From Pseudooceanicola sp. (lineage in GTDB: Bacteria; Pseudomonadota; Alphaproteobacteria; Rhodobacterales; Rhodobacteraceae): a stretch of DNA of 39,206 nt. The first letter of the stretch is position 1. Every line of letters starts with the position of its first letter. The stretch lies in contig PAPR01000035.1 in assembly GCA_002709085.1 (NCBI GenBank), positions 1 through 39,206 on the forward strand. The letters run 5' to 3'. Positions 18,904-25,812 of this stretch are shown piece by piece. The position numbers were made by a program, and so were the translations under genes. Under the pieces are notes generated by a model. It searched no databases, was not told the DNA's origin, and worked only from the letters and a program-made list of their open reading frames with translations.

Positions 18904-20267
18904 TGCCTGATGCTGGCGGCGTGGATCGTCGCGAGGTCCTTGTGCAACTGATCGACGATGCGCCTTGCGGGATCGTTTCGACGGATCCGGACGGGCGGAT
19001 CCAATATCTGAACAGCACCTTGCGCAAATGGCTTGGGGGATCGCCCGAGGTCGAGTTGAAGCGGTTCCCGGACTTCCTCACCGGGGCAGGGCAGTTGTTT
19101 TACGAGACCCACATGGCCCCGATGATGCGCCTGCAGGGCTTCATTCGCGAGATTTCCTGCGCGCTCGACCGGCGGGACGCAGAGCCGCTGCCTGTCTTGT
19201 TAAGCGGAGTCGTCCGTCGCAACGAGGCGGGGGAGCCGACCCGGTTCGATTACACGATCTTCGATGCCAGCGAGCGGCATGCCTATGAAGAAGAATTGCG
19301 CGTGGCCCGGCGCAACGCCGATGAACTCGCCGCGATCATCCGCAGTTCGCCCAACGCGATTGTGCGGGTCGATGCCGGCGGACGTATCGGCAGCTGGAAT
19401 GCCGGGGCGGAGCGCCTGACCGGGCAGGGGCTGGCCAGCGTACTTAACAAACCGATACAGGATGTGATCCGCCTGGACGCGCGCTCTGCATGGTTCGACG
19501 AGGCGATCCGGGACTACGCGGGGAGTGGCGAAGTCGTCTTTGAAGCCCAGAGCGCGCTGGGGCTTGATTTTGAGGTCACGCTGACGCCGATCAATGAATA
19601 CAACCCGACGCAGACATCGGTGAACTGGTCGGTCGTCCTGCGCGATATCACGCAGCGCAAGCGCGCGGAACGGCATCTCAACGTGATGGTTGGCGAGATG
19701 AAGCATCGGGTCAACAACACGCTCGCCGTGGTTTCGGGTATCGCGCGCCAAAGCCTGCCCAAAGAGCATACGCCGCGCTTCATCGCCCGCCTGCGTGCCT
19801 TGGCGCAGGCACATGAAGCGCTGGCGCAATCCGGCTCCTCGGGCGCGGAATTGCGCCAGGTGCTGGAATTCAGCGCACAAGAGGCCGGCGGCGCAGAGCG
19901 TTTTGCCGTACACGGTCCCGACATCTGGTTGAGCCCGCAGCAATCCGCGTCACTCTCGATGGCATTTCACGAGCTGGTCACCAACGGGCTGAAATACGGT
20001 GCCCTGTCCGTCCCCGAGGGGCGGGTAGACGTGACCTACGAGTGGGAAGACGCGATGACCTCGCAAGAGGCAGATACGGCGCGGCGCTTGGCGATCACAT
20101 GGGTCGAGAGTGGCGGGCCTCCCGTCGCGCAACCCACGCGCCAGGGGTTCGGCACCAAGATGATTGGCACAGTGCTGGCCGCGGAACTCGATGCTGAGGT
20201 GACGTTCGATTATCGCTCCACCGGGTTTCGGTGTGAGATCGTGTTCGCGCCTCTCACCCCGGACTGA
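18903..20267 (+). CDS. PAS-PAS sensor histidine kinase, HWE family
   Basis: A 454-residue protein with no transmembrane segment. A first PAS domain occupies about residues 10-125 and contains FYETHMAPMMRLQGFIREI, a form often seen with PP2C phosphatases and HWE kinases. A second PAS domain spans about 138-255 (IIRSSPNAIVRVDAGGRIGSW). The phospho-acceptor is H268 in EMKHRVNNTLAVVSG. The ATPase domain has the HWE hallmarks: H356 in HELVTNGLKYGAL and W400-x-E402 in ITWVESGG. No receiver domain is attached, so phosphate must pass to an unlinked regulator. In alphaproteobacteria PhyR is a common partner of such kinases. It is coupled to the RsbQ-like gene. Confidence 0.9.
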   Translation: MPDAGGVDRREVLVQLIDDAPCGIVSTDPDGRIQYLNSTLRKWLGGSPEVELKRFPDFLTGAGQLFYETHMAPMMRLQGFIREISCALDRRDAEPLPVLLSGVVRRNEAGEPTRFDYTIFDASERHAYEEELRVARRNADELAAIIRSSPNAIVRVDAGGRIGSWNAGAERLTGQGLASVLNKPIQDVIRLDARSAWFDEAIRDYAGSGEVVFEAQSALGLDFEVTLTPINEYNPTQTSVNWSVVLRDITQRKRAERHLNVMVGEMKHRVNNTLAVVSGIARQSLPKEHTPRFIARLRALAQAHEALAQSGSSGAELRQVLEFSAQEAGGAERFAVHGPDIWLSPQQSASLSMAFHELVTNGLKYGALSVPEGRVDVTYEWEDAMTSQEADTARRLAITWVESGGPPVAQPTRQGFGTKMIGTVLAAELDAEVTFDYRSTGFRCEIVFAPLTPD

Positions 20268-20306
20268 AACGCGCGGCGTGGAAGCGGCGAGGGCAGATGT
20301 AGTTGC

Positions 20307-20355
20307 GGCCCCGCCCTCTGCGCTGCCGGATTGGCGGAGCACAGGGAGCGGGGCC
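20307..20355. terminator. Large hairpin between convergent genes
   Basis: GGCCCCGC at 20307-20314 pairs perfectly with 20348-20355, with further internal pairing (CCCT with AGGG, GCC with GGC). It lies between the kinase stop and the PRC-barrel stop. No T-run flanks it, so it may act as a bidirectional RNA end-stabiliser rather than a classical terminator. Confidence 0.45.
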
Positions 20356-20419
20356 ACGAAGTCAGCCTAACCTGAATGCCCGGCGGCTTCGGCTTTCCAG
20401 CCGAGGCCAACCCAGCAGA

Positions 20420-20773
20420 TCAGATCCAATACATAGGCACGCCGTAATGCTCGTGGGTCCGACGTTCCCATTCCCGGTCATCGAACCAAGAGTCGTGGCG
20501 ATCCGGGGCGCCCTTGACCTGTTCTTCGGTGATGTCGGTCACAAACCCAGACTTCTGGGTGTCATAGTTCAGCTTTTGCCACGGCACGGGATAGTGCTCT
20601 TCGCCCAGACCGAGGAAGCCTCCAAAGCCCATGACGGCGTAGGCAACCTTACCGGATTCCTTGTCGATCATCAGATGATCGATGGAGCCGATGTGCGTAC
20701 CGGTGTTGCTGTAGACGTCCGTGCCATTCACGTTGCTGGAGGAAACCAGCGGGGATGCATGTGTAGTAGTCAT
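20420..20773 (-). CDS. PRC-barrel domain protein
   Basis: A 117-residue soluble protein with a single PRC-barrel domain at about residues 10-80. The motifs are VYSNTGTHIGSIDHLMIDKE and VAYAVMGFGGFLGLGEEHYP, followed by the downstream PVPWQKLNYD typical of the stress-related PRC-barrel group. The C-terminus is charged and ends in YGVPMYWI. Function is unknown; such genes are commonly induced by stress. A ribosome site AGGAGG lies upstream of the ATG. An EcfG-like promoter motif lies 35-60 bases upstream, which fits a place in the general stress regulon. Confidence 0.88.
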   Translation of the reverse strand: MTTTHASPLVSSSNVNGTDVYSNTGTHIGSIDHLMIDKESGKVAYAVMGFGGFLGLGEEHYPVPWQKLNYDTQKSGFVTDITEEQVKGAPDRHDSWFDDREWERRTHEHYGVPMYWI

Positions 20774-20807
20774 TGCCCAATCCTCCTAATCAGGGATGTA
20801 CAAGGGA

Positions 20808-20833
20808 AACCAATATCCGGTCGTCGCAGTTCC
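20808..20833 (-). promoter_or_regulatory. EcfG-like promoter of the PRC-barrel gene
   Basis: On the minus strand GGAAC (complement of 20829-20833) is followed after 17 bases by GGTT (complement of 20808-20811). Alphaproteobacterial EcfG promoters have GGAAC, 16-17 bases, then CGTT or a close variant. The -10 is one mismatch from CGTT. The distance to the ATG at 20773 is appropriate. Confidence 0.5.
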
Positions 20834-20978
20834 CCACCCAACCCAAGGTGCGCCAAGTCCCGCCACTCATCGCGCGATACCTCTTCCTCGTGCGGGGGCG
20901 GTGTCCTAGGCGACCGGGCCAATTATCCCCGACTTCAGGAGATTGGCGCGCGAGGAAATCGGCAACTTTCCGCCATTC

Positions 20979-21003
20979 GGAACTTTTGCGTGGTGTTCAC
21001 GTT
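20979..21003 (+). promoter_or_regulatory. EcfG-type promoter of the small-membrane-protein operon
   Basis: GGAAC at 20979-20983 is followed after exactly 16 bases by CGTT at 21000-21003, a perfect match to the general-stress sigma factor consensus. It lies 63 bases before the first small ORF of the downstream operon. Confidence 0.65.
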
Positions 21004-21066
21004 GAGGTGAGCGGCGTGACTGCGCCGGAAACCTCCAATCAAAGCAAATGGAACGGAGAATTTGGG

Positions 21067-21141
21067 ATGCACGGAATAATCTATCTCGTCGGACTTGTAG
21101 TCGTCGTCTTGGCCGTCCTGTCGTTGCTCGGGCTCGGCTGA
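21067..21141 (+). CDS. 24-residue single-span membrane peptide
   Basis: A tiny ORF encodes MHGIIYLVGLVVVVLAVLSL followed by LGLG: one uninterrupted hydrophobic helix with almost no soluble part. A GGAG at 21053-21056 lies ten bases upstream of the ATG. It is the first gene behind the EcfG-type promoter and ends 35 bases before the next gene. Similar tiny stress peptides with an IIYLVGLVVVVLA-like core are, to my knowledge, common but usually unannotated in roseobacters. A role in the envelope is an inference. Confidence 0.6.
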   Translation: MHGIIYLVGLVVVVLAVLSLLGLG

Positions 21142-21176
21142 CGCCGGAGGTCGAATTAAGGGAGAGGAACGATATT

Positions 21177-21887
21177 ATGAGCGAACGCACGGAAACCATG
21201 ACCCAGGCCTCGGCCCCGCGGTTTGCCCACGATGGCAGCTATGTGGATTGGGCTTCGATCCTGGCCGGGGCCGCCGTGGCCACGGGAATTGCCTTTGTCT
21301 TCACCACATTCGGGGCGGCGATCGGTCTGTCGCTGATTTCGCCCTATACCGGCGAAGGCTCCGCGATGGCGGCATTGATCGCGACGGCCTCCTGGCTGCT
21401 GTGGACCACGATCTCCAGCTTCATGGCGGGCGGGTATATCGCCGGTCGCATGCGACGCCGGATGGACAACGCCTCCGCGGATGAGGTCAGCGTGCGCGAC
21501 GGTATTCATGGTCTGACGACCTGGGGTGTCGCGATCCTGCTGGGCGCGTTCCTCGTCAGCGCGACGGCAGATTCAGCGCTTCAGGCGACAGCCAAATCCG
21601 CAGATGCGGTGGCAACCGTCGCGCAGAATGTAGAGGTTCCGAGCGCCGATGCCGCTGCCGGTGACGGAAACGCCGCTGTTTCGCAGACCGCAACGGGGGC
21701 CGCAGCCCAGGTCGCTGAGGTCAGCGAAGCTGAGGCGGAAGCTGCCCGCAAATATTCCGTAATCTCCGCCTTTGTGGTGGCCGCATCGCTGATGATCGCT
21801 GCAGCCGGGGCATATTGGGCGGCCAATGTGGGTGGCCAACATCGCGACGAGGGGCGTGCCTTCGCCCGTTTCGGTCGCTGGACCTGA
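21177..21887 (+). CDS. Four-helix membrane protein, uncharacterised
   Basis: A 236-residue protein with four predicted transmembrane helices at about residues 25-54, 62-88, 110-130 and 194-216. Helix 1 begins VDWASILAGAAVATGIAF and helix 2 ends in the motif FMAGGYIAGRMRRRM. Between helices 3 and 4 lies a roughly 60-residue alanine-rich, low-complexity loop (AAAGDGNAAVSQTATGAAAQ). The start is the ATG at 21177, with GGGAGAGGA just upstream; the frame is open further 5' but overlaps the small peptide gene. It appears to belong to a conserved but unnamed alphaproteobacterial membrane family. Its place behind an EcfG-type promoter suggests an envelope-stress role. Confidence 0.85.
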   Translation: MSERTETMTQASAPRFAHDGSYVDWASILAGAAVATGIAFVFTTFGAAIGLSLISPYTGEGSAMAALIATASWLLWTTISSFMAGGYIAGRMRRRMDNASADEVSVRDGIHGLTTWGVAILLGAFLVSATADSALQATAKSADAVATVAQNVEVPSADAAAGDGNAAVSQTATGAAAQVAEVSEAEAEAARKYSVISAFVVAASLMIAAAGAYWAANVGGQHRDEGRAFARFGRWT

Positions 21888-21899
21888 GGAGGATTAACC

Positions 21900-21971
21900 A
21901 TGGGTGCGATACTTTTGTGGCTGATCGGTGTTCCTATCTGGATCATCCTGCTGATCGTCTTGCTGGCGTGA
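21900..21971 (+). CDS. 23-residue single-span membrane peptide
   Basis: A tiny ORF encodes MGAILLWLIGVPIWIILLIV followed by LLA, a single hydrophobic span. A near-perfect ribosome site AGGAGGA at 21887-21893 overlaps the stop of the preceding gene and sits seven bases before the ATG, which strongly supports translation. It is the last gene before the terminator at 22004. The function is unknown. Confidence 0.65.
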   Translation: MGAILLWLIGVPIWIILLIVLLA

Positions 21972-22003
21972 GACCAGCGACGACATGATGAGGTACAGAG
22001 ACC

Positions 22004-22031
22004 GGGCCGCCCTGAACAGGCGGCCCTTTTT
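22004..22031 (+). terminator. Rho-independent terminator of the stress membrane operon
   Basis: An eight-base-pair GC-rich stem (GGGCCGCC at 22004-22011 with GGCGGCCC at 22019-22026) has a seven-base loop and is followed by TTTTT at 22027-22031. It separates the stress operon from nasT. Confidence 0.88.
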
Positions 22032-22182
22032 GCGGCCCGGTCCTCGCCGCTGCCACGCGTGATGCAATGCGCCATGGTCGGGGTTCTGAAATGCCCAAAA
22101 ATGAGGCAGAAATCTGCTTTGCGACGTGCTAAACGGGCGGCATCGCTTTACATTCCTGCCGTGTGGCGACGTATCTCGGGAT

Positions 22183-22767
22183 ATGTCCGGCGTCCTGTCC
22201 ATCATCGTTGTCGAAGCAGATCGCGATCGCGCATTGCAGATTGTGGACAGCCTGCGACTTGCCGGTGATTTCGATATCCAGGTGATCGCAGAGCCGACAT
22301 CGCTGGCGCGTCAGATCCAGGCGCGACAACCGGATGTGGTCTTGATCGACATCGAAAACCCGTCTCGCGATATTCTCGAAGAGCTCGCCCTCGCCTCGGG
22401 TCCGATGGACCGCCCGGTGGCCATGTTCGTGGATCGCACAGAAGAGGGGTTGTCCACCGCCGCCATCGAAGCCGGGATCTCGGCCTATGTCGTGGATGGG
22501 ATGAAGCCGGATCGGCTGAAACCCGTGCTGGACGCCGCCATCGCCCGGTTTCGCATGTTCCAGCGGATGCGCACCGAACTGGCCGAGACTAAGAAGGCCC
22601 TGGAAGAGCGCAAGGTAATCGACCGGGCCAAGGGGATGATCATGAAAGCGCGCGGCGTCGGTGAGGACGAGGCCTATGCCCTGCTGCGCCGCACCGCGAT
22701 GGACCAGAACAAGCGTATGGCGGATGTGGCGCAGGCGCTGGTGACGGCGGCGGGGCTGTTGTCATGA
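22183..22767 (+). CDS. nasT: Nitrate-responsive ANTAR antiterminator NasT
   Basis: A 194-residue response-regulator-like RNA-binding protein. The receiver-like domain (residues 1-120) has an acidic EAD motif at 11-13 and a possible phosphorylation aspartate D56 in VVLIDIENPS. The ANTAR domain follows at about 128-185 (ERKVIDRAKGMIMKARGVGE, then AYALLRRTAMDQNKRMADVA). NasT is known to bind paired hexaloop hairpins in nitrate-gene leaders and prevent termination; NasS blocks it when nitrate is absent. A matching leader lies at 24171-24276. The start is the ATG at 22183, from the conserved N-terminus; there is no strong Shine-Dalgarno. Confidence 0.93.
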   Translation: MSGVLSIIVVEADRDRALQIVDSLRLAGDFDIQVIAEPTSLARQIQARQPDVVLIDIENPSRDILEELALASGPMDRPVAMFVDRTEEGLSTAAIEAGISAYVVDGMKPDRLKPVLDAAIARFRMFQRMRTELAETKKALEERKVIDRAKGMIMKARGVGEDEAYALLRRTAMDQNKRMADVAQALVTAAGLLS

Positions 22768-22886
22768 GGGCGTTGCGTGATGGGTTTGTCCTGCGCGCGA
22801 CGTCGGACCCTCTGGGACGCTGCCGGGCCGCGGCACCTACGCTCGAAACCGCCGCCGCGCGATGGAACGGTGGTTGCGCGCCATGA
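22764..22886 (+). CDS. 40-residue ORF bridging nasT and nasS
   Basis: A short ORF starts at an ATG overlapping the nasT stop (ATGA at 22764-22767) and stops at a TGA overlapping the preferred nasS start (ATGA at 22883-22886). The peptide begins MRALRDGFVLRATSDPLGRC and is arginine- and alanine-rich. I do not recognise it. It may serve only to carry ribosomes from nasT to nasS, or it may be a chance reading frame. Confidence 0.3.
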   Translation: MRALRDGFVLRATSDPLGRCRAAAPTLETAAARWNGGCAP

Positions 22887-24061
22887 GAGGGGTGTCCATC
22901 CCTGTCGGTTTCATGCCGCTTGTGGACGCCGCGCCGCTGATCGTCGCCCAGGAGATGGGGTTCGCCGCAGAGGAAGGGTTGACGCTCGCGCTCCGCAAGG
23001 CCCCCTCGTGGTCGTCATTGCGTGACATGCTGAGTTTTGGACAGGTCGACGCGGCGCATATGTTGTCACCGGTTCCGGTGGCGACCGCGCTCGGGCTTGG
23101 CGGGGCGGGCATGCCACTGTCGGTGCTTTCGGTCTTGTCGGTGAATGGCAATGTGATCGGCGTCAGCGCGCCGCTGGCCGATGCGCTGCGCGCCATGGGA
23201 CATGACTTTGCCTTTGGCGATGCAGAGGCCGCTGGTCAGGCCTTGATCGGCGCCGCTGCGTCACGCCTGCGGATCGGTGTGCCGTTCCCGTTCTCGATGC
23301 ATGCCGAGTTGCTCTATTACTGGTTAACCGCCCTGGGACTTCCGGCGCCGCAGAACGTCGACATCCGAACGGTGCCCCCGCCCCTGATGGCCGATGCGAT
23401 CCGCGCTGGCGAAATCGATGCCTTTTGTGTCGGAGAGCCTTGGGGTTCCATCGCGGTTGATCAGGGCCATGGCGCGCTGCTGCTGCCCGGCAAGGCAATC
23501 TGGAGCTTTGCCCCCGAAAAGGTCCTGGCCGTGCGTAGCGATTGGGCGGGCGCGGAGGCGGGATTATCCGGTCGGTTGATCCGCGCCGTGTGGCGCGCGT
23601 CCCGCTGGCTGGCCCGCCCGGAAAGCCGGGCGTTGACTGCGGAACTGCTGGCCCGCTCGGATTATCTGAACATTCCAGCCGAGGTTATCGACCGCGCCCT
23701 GACCGGCATGCTGACCATCTCGCCGGGTGGCGTGCTGCGGTCGGTGCCGGATTTCGTCGAATTTCACAAGGGCGCGGCAGGGTTCCCCTGGCGCAGTCAG
23801 GGCAGCTGGATCGCGATGCAACTCGCATCGCGCACCGGGCTGGACCGCAGCAGGGCCAAGGCCGCCGGAGCGGAAGTTTTCCGGAGCGATCTCTACCGCG
23901 CGGCGCTGAAAGAGACCGAAGCCGATCTGCCCGGCGCTTCGGCCAAGCTGGAGGGCGCGAACGCCCAAGCTCAGGAAGTGGCGAGCCAATCCGGCACACT
24001 GATTCTGCCGCGTGACCGGTTCTTTGATGGACGCTTTTTTGATCCCGCCGAGGATTTTTGA
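22883..24061 (+). CDS. nasS: Nitrate sensor NasS (NrtA/CmpA-like, cytoplasmic)
   Basis: A 392-residue homologue of nitrate-binding proteins without a signal peptide, as expected for the cytoplasmic sensor NasS. The family-typical start is IPVGFMPLVDAAPLIVAQEM, followed by SWSSLRDMLSFGQVDAAHML and later FCVGEPWGSIAVDQGHGALL. NasS binds NasT in the absence of nitrate and releases it when nitrate binds. The ATG at 22883 is preferred because it overlaps the stop of the bridging ORF and directly precedes the conserved region; an in-frame ATG at 22862 would add seven residues. Neither has a clear ribosome site. Confidence 0.9.
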   Translation: MRGVSIPVGFMPLVDAAPLIVAQEMGFAAEEGLTLALRKAPSWSSLRDMLSFGQVDAAHMLSPVPVATALGLGGAGMPLSVLSVLSVNGNVIGVSAPLADALRAMGHDFAFGDAEAAGQALIGAAASRLRIGVPFPFSMHAELLYYWLTALGLPAPQNVDIRTVPPPLMADAIRAGEIDAFCVGEPWGSIAVDQGHGALLLPGKAIWSFAPEKVLAVRSDWAGAEAGLSGRLIRAVWRASRWLARPESRALTAELLARSDYLNIPAEVIDRALTGMLTISPGGVLRSVPDFVEFHKGAAGFPWRSQGSWIAMQLASRTGLDRSRAKAAGAEVFRSDLYRAALKETEADLPGASAKLEGANAQAQEVASQSGTLILPRDRFFDGRFFDPAEDF

Positions 24062-24127
24062 TCAATGTTTGTGCATTTGATCCGCCACCATGCTGCCGCG
24101 CAGAAAAATTCACCACATTCTGGCCTT

Positions 24128-24142
24128 TGGCTCTTTATCCGC
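24128..24142 (+). promoter_or_regulatory. Weak sigma-54-like -24/-12 candidate for the nrtA transcript
   Basis: TGGC at 24128-24131 gives the -24 GG, and GC follows at 24141-24142 after the required ten bases. The -12 element lacks the usual TTGC. A start about 12 bases later would place the leader hairpins close to the 5' end. The match is weak and could be chance. Confidence 0.18.
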
Positions 24143-24170
24143 CACCGGTGATGCTGCAATCCTCATGTCA

Positions 24171-24276
24171 GGTCAGCAATGGCGCTGTCCGGTCGAATTC
24201 TCCCGTAGATTGGGTCTGAAGAGCAAAGCCGCTCAACCTCCGCTTGTTTCATGGCGGTGTGTTGTTGCGGCTTTTT
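24171..24276 (+). promoter_or_regulatory. ANTAR (NasT) antitermination leader with two hexaloop hairpins
   Basis: Hairpin P1 (24171-24190) is GGTCAGC, loop AATGGC, GCTGTCC: six pairs and one T-T mismatch. Hairpin P2 (24221-24234) is GAGC, loop AAAGCC, GCTC. Both six-base loops have A at position 1 and G at position 4, the hallmark of ANTAR-protein binding sites. P2 overlaps the 5' arm of the terminator beginning at 24225, so P2 and the terminator cannot form together. NasT is encoded just upstream. Binding of NasT to P1-P2 should let transcription continue into nrtABCD-nirBD-nasA when nitrate is present. Confidence 0.85.
24225..24276 (+). terminator. Conditional intrinsic terminator before nrtA
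   Basis: AAAGCCGC at 24225-24232 pairs with GCGGCTTT at 24267-24274. Further pairs are CAAC with GTTG and CCGC with GCGG. The T-run spans 24272-24276. The 5' arm is shared with hairpin P2 of the leader, making this terminator the expected target of NasT control. It lies 52 bases before the nrtA start. Confidence 0.82.
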
Positions 24277-24327
24277 GTATTTGTCCGGCGCCAAGGCCCC
24301 GGACGCATCTGACAAGGGATACGCCTG

Positions 24328-25695
24328 ATGAAGAAACTACTGATTGCCCTCGCGGCCTCGACCACCCTCGCTGGTCCTGTCGTCGCGGAAATGCTGGAAC
24401 TGGAAAAGGAACAGCTGACCTTTGGATTTATCAAACTGACGGACATGGCCCCTTTGGCCGTCGCCTATGAGCAGGGGTTCTTTGATGACGAAGGACTATT
24501 TGTTACCCTCGAGGCGCAAGCGAACTGGAAGGTCCTGCTGGACGGCGTGATCGACGGCACATTGGACGGCGCGCATATGCTGGCGGGCCAGCCCCTCGCG
24601 GCGACCATCGGCTTTGGCACCGAGGCGCATATCGTCACACCGTTCTCCATGGACCTGAACGGCAATGGCATCACGGTTTCCAACGAGGTTTGGGCGCAGA
24701 TGAAGCCGAATATCCCACTGGATGCGGAGGGCAGGCCACAACATCCGATTTCTGCCTCTGCTCTCGCCCCGGTTGTGGAAAAATACAAAGCCGAGGGCAA
24801 GCCGTTCAACATGGGCATGGTGTTTCCGGTTTCGACACATAATTACGAGCTGCGCTACTGGCTGGCCGCTGGCGGATTGAACCCCGGTTATTACTCCAGC
24901 GATAATATCACCGGGCAGATCGACGCGGACGTGATGCTTTCGGTGACACCGCCGCCGCAGATGCCTGCGACGCTGGAGGCCGGGACGATCTATGGCTATT
25001 CGGTGGGCGAGCCGTGGAACCAGCAGGCCGTATTCAAGGGCATCGGCGTTCCGGTGATCACTGATTACGAGCTGTGGAAGAACAACCCCGAAAAGGTGTT
25101 CGGCATCACCGCCGAATTCGCCGAAGAGTTTCCCAATACCACCCAGGCTGTCGTGAAGGCGCTGATCCGCGCGGCGATCTGGCTGGACGAGGATGACAAC
25201 GCCAACCGTGAAGCCGCCGTCGAAATCCTGTCACGACCGGATTATGTCGGTGCGGATGCCGAAGTGATCGCCAATTCGATGACCGGCACTTTTGAGTACG
25301 AAAAGGGGGACAAGCGCGACGTTCCCGATTTCAACGTGTTTTTCCGCTATAACGCGACCTATCCGTTCTATTCCGACGCGGTCTGGTACCTCACCCAGAT
25401 GCGCCGCTGGGGTCAGATCGGCGAGGCCAAGCCGGACAGCTGGTACGATGAAGTCGCGAAATCCGTCTACAAGCCCGATATCTACCTTCAGGCCGCGCGT
25501 CTGTTGGTCGATGAAGGCTTGGCGGATGAGGCCGATTTTCCTTGGGACAGTGATGGATACAAGGCTCCGACGCCGGCAAGCGATATCATCGACGCCATTC
25601 CCTACGACGGTAAAACTCCGAACGCCTACCTCGACAGCCTGCCAATCGGGCTGAAGGGCGAACAGAAAATCATCGGCACCGATGTGAAAGGCTGA
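24328..25695 (+). CDS. nrtA: Nitrate ABC transporter substrate-binding protein NrtA
   Basis: A 455-residue periplasmic nitrate/nitrite-binding protein of the NrtA/CmpA family. A Sec signal peptide ([20 protein letters not shown]) is probably cleaved after VVA at residue 20. The mature part resembles NasS but is exported: [40 protein letters not shown] and [20 protein letters not shown] are typical. AAGGGA lies about eight bases before the ATG. It is the first gene behind the ANTAR leader. A strong hairpin after the gene may give it higher expression than the permease and ATPase. Confidence 0.93.
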   Translation: MKKLLIALAASTTLAGPVVAEMLELEKEQLTFGFIKLTDMAPLAVAYEQGFFDDEGLFVTLEAQANWKVLLDGVIDGTLDGAHMLAGQPLAATIGFGTEAHIVTPFSMDLNGNGITVSNEVWAQMKPNIPLDAEGRPQHPISASALAPVVEKYKAEGKPFNMGMVFPVSTHNYELRYWLAAGGLNPGYYSSDNITGQIDADVMLSVTPPPQMPATLEAGTIYGYSVGEPWNQQAVFKGIGVPVITDYELWKNNPEKVFGITAEFAEEFPNTTQAVVKALIRAAIWLDEDDNANREAAVEILSRPDYVGADAEVIANSMTGTFEYEKGDKRDVPDFNVFFRYNATYPFYSDAVWYLTQMRRWGQIGEAKPDSWYDEVAKSVYKPDIYLQAARLLVDEGLADEADFPWDSDGYKAPTPASDIIDAIPYDGKTPNAYLDSLPIGLKGEQKIIGTDVKG

Positions 25696-25700
25696 GGACC

Positions 25701-25740
25701 GGGGCGGGCGGCACGTGTTCTGCCGTGCCGCCTCCGCCCC
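25701..25740 (+). promoter_or_regulatory. Strong intercistronic hairpin between nrtA and nrtB
   Basis: GGGGCGG at 25701-25707 pairs with CCGCCCC at 25734-25740, and CGGCAC pairs with GTGCCG; the loop is about ten bases. No T-run follows, so it should not terminate efficiently. Such hairpins often protect the 3' end of binding-protein mRNA and raise its level above downstream genes. The rest of the 117-base gap is C-rich and empty. Confidence 0.55.
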
Positions 25741-25812
25741 ACGGGCGGCCCCCTTCCGCCCGCCCTTTCGATCCCCGCCGCGACCTGGATAACCCGCAAG
25801 GACCTGACCCAC

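Noticed and set aside
22777-23025. An 82-codon plus-strand frame across the nasT-nasS junction
   Set aside because: It runs well into the conserved start of nasS in another frame and has no ribosome site. The 40-residue bridging frame fits the overlaps better.
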